Of a stretch of DNA of 7,441 nucleotides, positions 4,846-7,441 are shown piece after piece. The stretch lies in contig JAHFGE010000074.1 in assembly GCA_023247575.1 (NCBI GenBank), forward strand, positions 1 through 7,441. Reading direction: 5' to 3'. The notes under the pieces are model-generated. The model worked only from the letters and a program-made list of their open reading frames with translations. It did no database searches and was not told the origin of the DNA. Numbering within the stretch: position 1 is the stretch's first letter; each line of letters begins with the position of its first letter. A program made the translations under genes and the position numbers. The stretch is from Candidatus Omnitrophota bacterium (GTDB lineage: Bacteria; Omnitrophota; Gorgyraeia; Zapsychrales; Fredricksoniimonadaceae).

Positions 4846-6582
4846 ATGAAACATCCTCAAAAATCGTCGACATATTCCATGAATGGAGCCCAGGCGCTGA
4901 TTAAGTGTTTGGAAAATTTTGGGGTCGAGTATATCTTCGGACTCTCAGGGGGCGCCGCTATACCCATTTTTGATGCCCTAGTTGGCTCTAAAATTAAGCT
5001 CATCCTGGTGCGCCATGAACAGGGCGCTACCCATATGGCCGATGGCTATGCCCGTGCTACCGGTAAACCCGGCGTGGTACTAGTGACCTCCGGTCCTGGA
5101 GCCACGAATACAGTAACCGGCATTTTAACGGCTTTAATGGATTCCGTCCCTATCATTGTGCTTTGTGGCCAAACCATTTCACCCATGCTTGGTAAGGACG
5201 CCTTCCAAGAAGCTGATATCTCCGGCATTTCCATGCCTATCGTTAAACATAGTTATTTGATCAAAGAAACTAATGCCATTCCCCGCATTATTAAAGAAGC
5301 CTGGCACATTTGTCAAACCGGCAGACCTGGACCCGTGCTGTTGGATTTACCCAAAGACATTACCTCCGCACCCTTTACCGGCACGACTTTAGATCCCGAC
5401 ATGGACATCCCTGGATACAAAGTGCCTGGCAAACCATCTAAAGCTGATATCTTAAAAATGGCCGACATGTTTAAAGGTTCCAAAAAACCTTTACTTCTGG
5501 TTGGCCACGGCGCCGTGATTGCTAGAGCTTCAGAAGCTATAAAGAAATTAGCAGAAAAATTAAATGCCCCTGTCACCAATACTCTTTTGGGTAAAGGTGC
5601 TTTTCCGGAAACCCATCTTCTGTCGTTGGGCATGTTAGGCATGCACGGCACGGCCTATGCCAATAAAGCCCTCATCAATTGTGATCTTATTTTGTCTATT
5701 GGTTCTCGATGGGACGATCGCATCAATGGCAACAACAATGAATTTTGCATTAATGCCAAAAAGTTACACATCGATATCGATTTTGCCGAAATCAATAAAA
5801 TTGTCAAGCCTGATGCCTGGATTGTAGGCGATGCCAAAGAAGCGGTGGAAGAATTGATCAAGGTTGTGCCAACTTTGGATACCAAAGAATGGTTGAAAGA
5901 ATTAGCTTTTTATCGTAAAGAGTTTCCGCTCAAATACTCCAACACCAAAGGCTTAACGGCCCAGTATGTCATTGATTGCTGTTATAAGGTCACCCAGGGC
6001 AAAGCCGTTGTTACGACTGATGTGGGCCAGCATCAGATGTGGGCGGCTCAATTTTATTTAAGTGACCGCGGCAACGACTGGTTATCCTCCGGTGGGGCCG
6101 GCACCATGGGTTTCGGTTTCCCTGCTGCCATTGGGGCACAGTTTGGACGTCCTGGCGATTTAGTGGTGGCTATCGTCGGTGACGGAGGCTTCCAAATGAC
6201 GATGGCCGAATTAGCTACGGCTGCTGTTCACAAATTACCAGTCAAAGTTTTGATTATCGACAATAAATATCTTGGTATGGTGCGTCAGTGGCAGGAGCTC
6301 TTTTTTGAAAATCGTCTTTCAGGTGTGGATTTGGAAGGTAATCCAGATTTTGTAAAACTGGCGCAAAGCTACGGAATTCAAGCTTTCCATATCCATCAGG
6401 TGGATCATTGTTTCGATGTTATGAAAGAGGCCATGAATTATAAGGGCGGGCCATGTGTCATTCATGCGGAAGTTATTAAAGAAGACAATGTGTTTCCCAT
6501 GGTCCCGGCGGGCAAAAGTGCTCACCACATGATCATTGAGGCGCCAACCGAGACCATGGAGAAACCAACGGGGTCAACCTAA
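4846..6582 (+). CDS. ilvB: Acetolactate synthase large (catalytic) subunit
   Basis: This thiamine diphosphate enzyme condenses two pyruvates to 2-acetolactate, or pyruvate with 2-ketobutyrate to 2-aceto-2-hydroxybutyrate, the first common step of valine, leucine and isoleucine synthesis. The 578-residue product has the three family domains. The pyrimidine-binding domain (about 12-180) has catalytic Glu58 in VRHEQGATHMADGYAR and the GPGATN loop. The central domain spans about 200-345. The diphosphate-binding domain (about 370-555) has Asp446 in GDGGFQMT and Asn473, 27 residues later, as the metal ligands, then YLGMVRQWQELFF. The first Asn of the usual 'NN' is Asp here (IIDNKYLG), which spares the metal ligand, and the common 'PGG' near residue 35 reads SGG. 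I chose ATG 4846; a TTG at 4828 is in frame but sits about 10 bases from the -10 box. The ribosome site is weak (AAAGAAAAA). Confidence 0.95.
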   Translation: MKHPQKSSTYSMNGAQALIKCLENFGVEYIFGLSGGAAIPIFDALVGSKIKLILVRHEQGATHMADGYARATGKPGVVLVTSGPGATNTVTGILTALMDSVPIIVLCGQTISPMLGKDAFQEADISGISMPIVKHSYLIKETNAIPRIIKEAWHICQTGRPGPVLLDLPKDITSAPFTGTTLDPDMDIPGYKVPGKPSKADILKMADMFKGSKKPLLLVGHGAVIARASEAIKKLAEKLNAPVTNTLLGKGAFPETHLLSLGMLGMHGTAYANKALINCDLILSIGSRWDDRINGNNNEFCINAKKLHIDIDFAEINKIVKPDAWIVGDAKEAVEELIKVVPTLDTKEWLKELAFYRKEFPLKYSNTKGLTAQYVIDCCYKVTQGKAVVTTDVGQHQMWAAQFYLSDRGNDWLSSGGAGTMGFGFPAAIGAQFGRPGDLVVAIVGDGGFQMTMAELATAAVHKLPVKVLIIDNKYLGMVRQWQELFFENRLSGVDLEGNPDFVKLAQSYGIQAFHIHQVDHCFDVMKEAMNYKGGPCVIHAEVIKEDNVFPMVPAGKSAHHMIIEAPTETMEKPTGST

Positions 6583-6584
6583 AT

Positions 6585-7082
6585 ATGCCTAAACCCAATA
6601 CACACACCATCAGCGTGCTGGTGGCCAATAAACCGGGCGTACTAGTACGTATTGCTCTGGTGTTTGCCAGACGCGGTTACAACATTGATTCTCTGGTGGT
6701 GTCTCCTACGGTCAACCCTAAATTTTCACGAATGACCATTACTGCCCAAGGTGATCCCCAAACGCTCGAACAGATCATTAAAAACGCAGCCAAACTGGTG
6801 GATGTCATCCATTGCGGTGAACATGATGTGGCCCATTCCATTGAAAAAGAATTGGCTCTTTTTAAAATCAAAGCATCGCCTACGGCTAAGGCCTTTGTCA
6901 ATAAGCACAGCCGTAAATACCATGTCAAAATCGATGATGAGGGTGAAAATCATTTAATTCTGGAACAAACCGGTACCACCAATGAACTGGATGAATTTGA
7001 AGGATTGATCAAAAAATACGGTTTAGTGGAAATGGTACGCACTGGGAAAGTGCTGATGGCAAAGGGACGAGAACTTACGTAA
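6585..7082 (+). CDS. ilvN: Acetolactate synthase small (regulatory) subunit
   Basis: The small subunit activates IlvB and confers feedback inhibition by branched-chain amino acids, typically valine. The 165-residue length matches the long form (sometimes called ilvH). An N-terminal ACT domain spans about 7-80 and includes NKPGVLVRIALVFARRGYNI and the DSLVVSPT strand. A C-terminal small-subunit domain spans about 90-162 and ends with MVRTGKVLMAKG. The NKPGVL loop is the region that contributes to the effector site in homologues. ATG 6585 follows the ilvB stop by two bases and has no strong ribosome site (a G-rich stretch about 13 bases upstream), so translation probably depends on coupling to ilvB. 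ilvC, which often follows, is not here: a convergent gene lies downstream. Confidence 0.95.
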   Translation: MPKPNTHTISVLVANKPGVLVRIALVFARRGYNIDSLVVSPTVNPKFSRMTITAQGDPQTLEQIIKNAAKLVDVIHCGEHDVAHSIEKELALFKIKASPTAKAFVNKHSRKYHVKIDDEGENHLILEQTGTTNELDEFEGLIKKYGLVEMVRTGKVLMAKGRELT

Positions 7083-7086
7083 TGTT

Positions 7087-7113
7087 GTAGGGGCGATTAT
7101 TAATCGCCCCTAC
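7087..7113. repeat. Perfect 12-bp hairpin repeat between convergent genes
   Basis: Bases 7087-7098 (GTAGGGGCGATT) are perfectly complementary to 7102-7113 with a 3-base loop. The outer GTT/AAC (7084-7086 and 7117-7119) can extend the stem past a 3-base bulge. It starts four bases after the ilvN stop. No T-run follows on either strand, so it is not a classical intrinsic terminator, though so stable a hairpin may still block or protect transcript ends in both directions. Palindromes of the form GTAGGGGC...GCCCCTAC are, from memory, common dispersed repeats in many bacterial genomes, which suggests an inserted REP-like element. It also encodes the C-terminus of the converging gene. Confidence 0.75.
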
Positions 7114-7441
7114 GGGAACAAGGTATAATTTTAGGAAGTTCTTTGGGAGGTAAAATGACCTGTGCGACTTCAATATATTCCGGTGTATGTTCAATAGAAG
7201 TTACACGGCAACGGTCAGGATCAGCACTGGGATGGTCAATGCCTAAATATTGCGCAATGGCTGCCTTGAGAGCTTCCAATTCCAAATATAAAATAAATTG
7301 ACGCTCTTGATCGGCATTTAAATTAAGGGCGGAAACTAGCATATAAAAATCTAAATCAAGGATCTCGATCAAAATTTTACCATGGCAAAAGGAAGATAAC
7401 CCTGTTTGAGCACCGATTTCACCCGAACAAGTAATTTTGGC
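7100..7441 (-). CDS. Unrecognised protein, C-terminal part (5' end beyond the right edge)
   Basis: The frame is open from the right edge to a TAA at 7100-7102, giving 113 residues. I do not recognise the family. No ATG or GTG lies in frame before residue 33; TTG at 7372 is possible but has no clear ribosome site, so the gene probably starts outside the window. Visible features are two cysteines (in ITCSGE and SSFCHGK), a mostly helical-looking middle (LNADQERQFILYLELEALKA), and a strand-like end (EYIEVAQVILPPKELPKI). There is no membrane segment. Composition looks like real coding sequence rather than a shadow frame, since no other gene covers the region. The final residues RRGD and the stop are read from the hairpin repeat, so the original C-terminus may have been replaced. 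It converges on ilvN. Confidence 0.6.
   Translation of the reverse strand, partial: AKITCSGEIGAQTGLSSFCHGKILIEILDLDFYMLVSALNLNADQERQFILYLELEALKAAIAQYLGIDHPSADPDRCRVTSIEHTPEYIEVAQVILPPKELPKIIPCSRRGD

Noticed and set aside
7087..7113. Intrinsic terminator for ilvBN
   Set aside because: The stem is strong but no T-run follows on either strand, and the motif looks like a dispersed palindromic repeat; a terminating effect is possible but not shown.

Overview
The window looks like a chromosomal segment of a diderm (Gram-negative type) bacterium with a mid-range GC content (my impression, not measured). It carries a respiratory complex I operon, an ExbB/ExbD proton-channel pair and an acetolactate synthase operon. 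Proteins resemble those of deep-branching or uncultivated lineages more than Enterobacteria, but I cannot assign a phylum from the sequence alone. ExbB/ExbD imply an energised outer envelope.

Left two thirds (1-4685, minus strand): reading in the direction of transcription, the order is exbB, exbD, nuoA, nuoB, nuoC, nuoD, nuoH, nuoI (cut by the left edge). The genes are tightly packed. There are 4-base start/stop overlaps at exbB/exbD and nuoD/nuoH, longer overlaps at nuoA/nuoB and nuoB/nuoC, and a 1-base gap at nuoH/nuoI. nuoD is followed directly by nuoH, so nuoE, nuoF and nuoG (the NADH-oxidising module) are absent from the place they hold in E. coli. This is the gene order of 11-subunit complex I operons, whose electron donor is often unknown. 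The one loose junction, nuoC to nuoD, is filled by an 80-bp palindromic repeat.

Centre (4686-4845): a divergent control region. A good sigma70-type promoter faces left toward exbB (TTGACG, 17-base spacer, TACAAT). A weaker one faces right toward ilvB. Their -35 boxes share one base. The exbB leader holds two small hairpins before a strong ribosome binding site.

Right third (4846-7441): ilvB and ilvN (plus strand) encode the catalytic and regulatory subunits of acetolactate synthase, the first shared step of branched-chain amino acid synthesis. A perfect 12-bp hairpin follows ilvN. It also supplies the last codons and stop of an unrecognised minus-strand gene that runs off the right edge.

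Functionally, complex I builds the proton gradient and ExbB/ExbD consumes it; ilvBN is a separate biosynthetic unit. Overall this is mostly a housekeeping region, and I see no convincing new defence, mobile or biosynthetic system. The points worth a second look are the complex I type, unusual features of NuoB, the two palindromic repeats placed at gene ends, and the shared divergent promoter.
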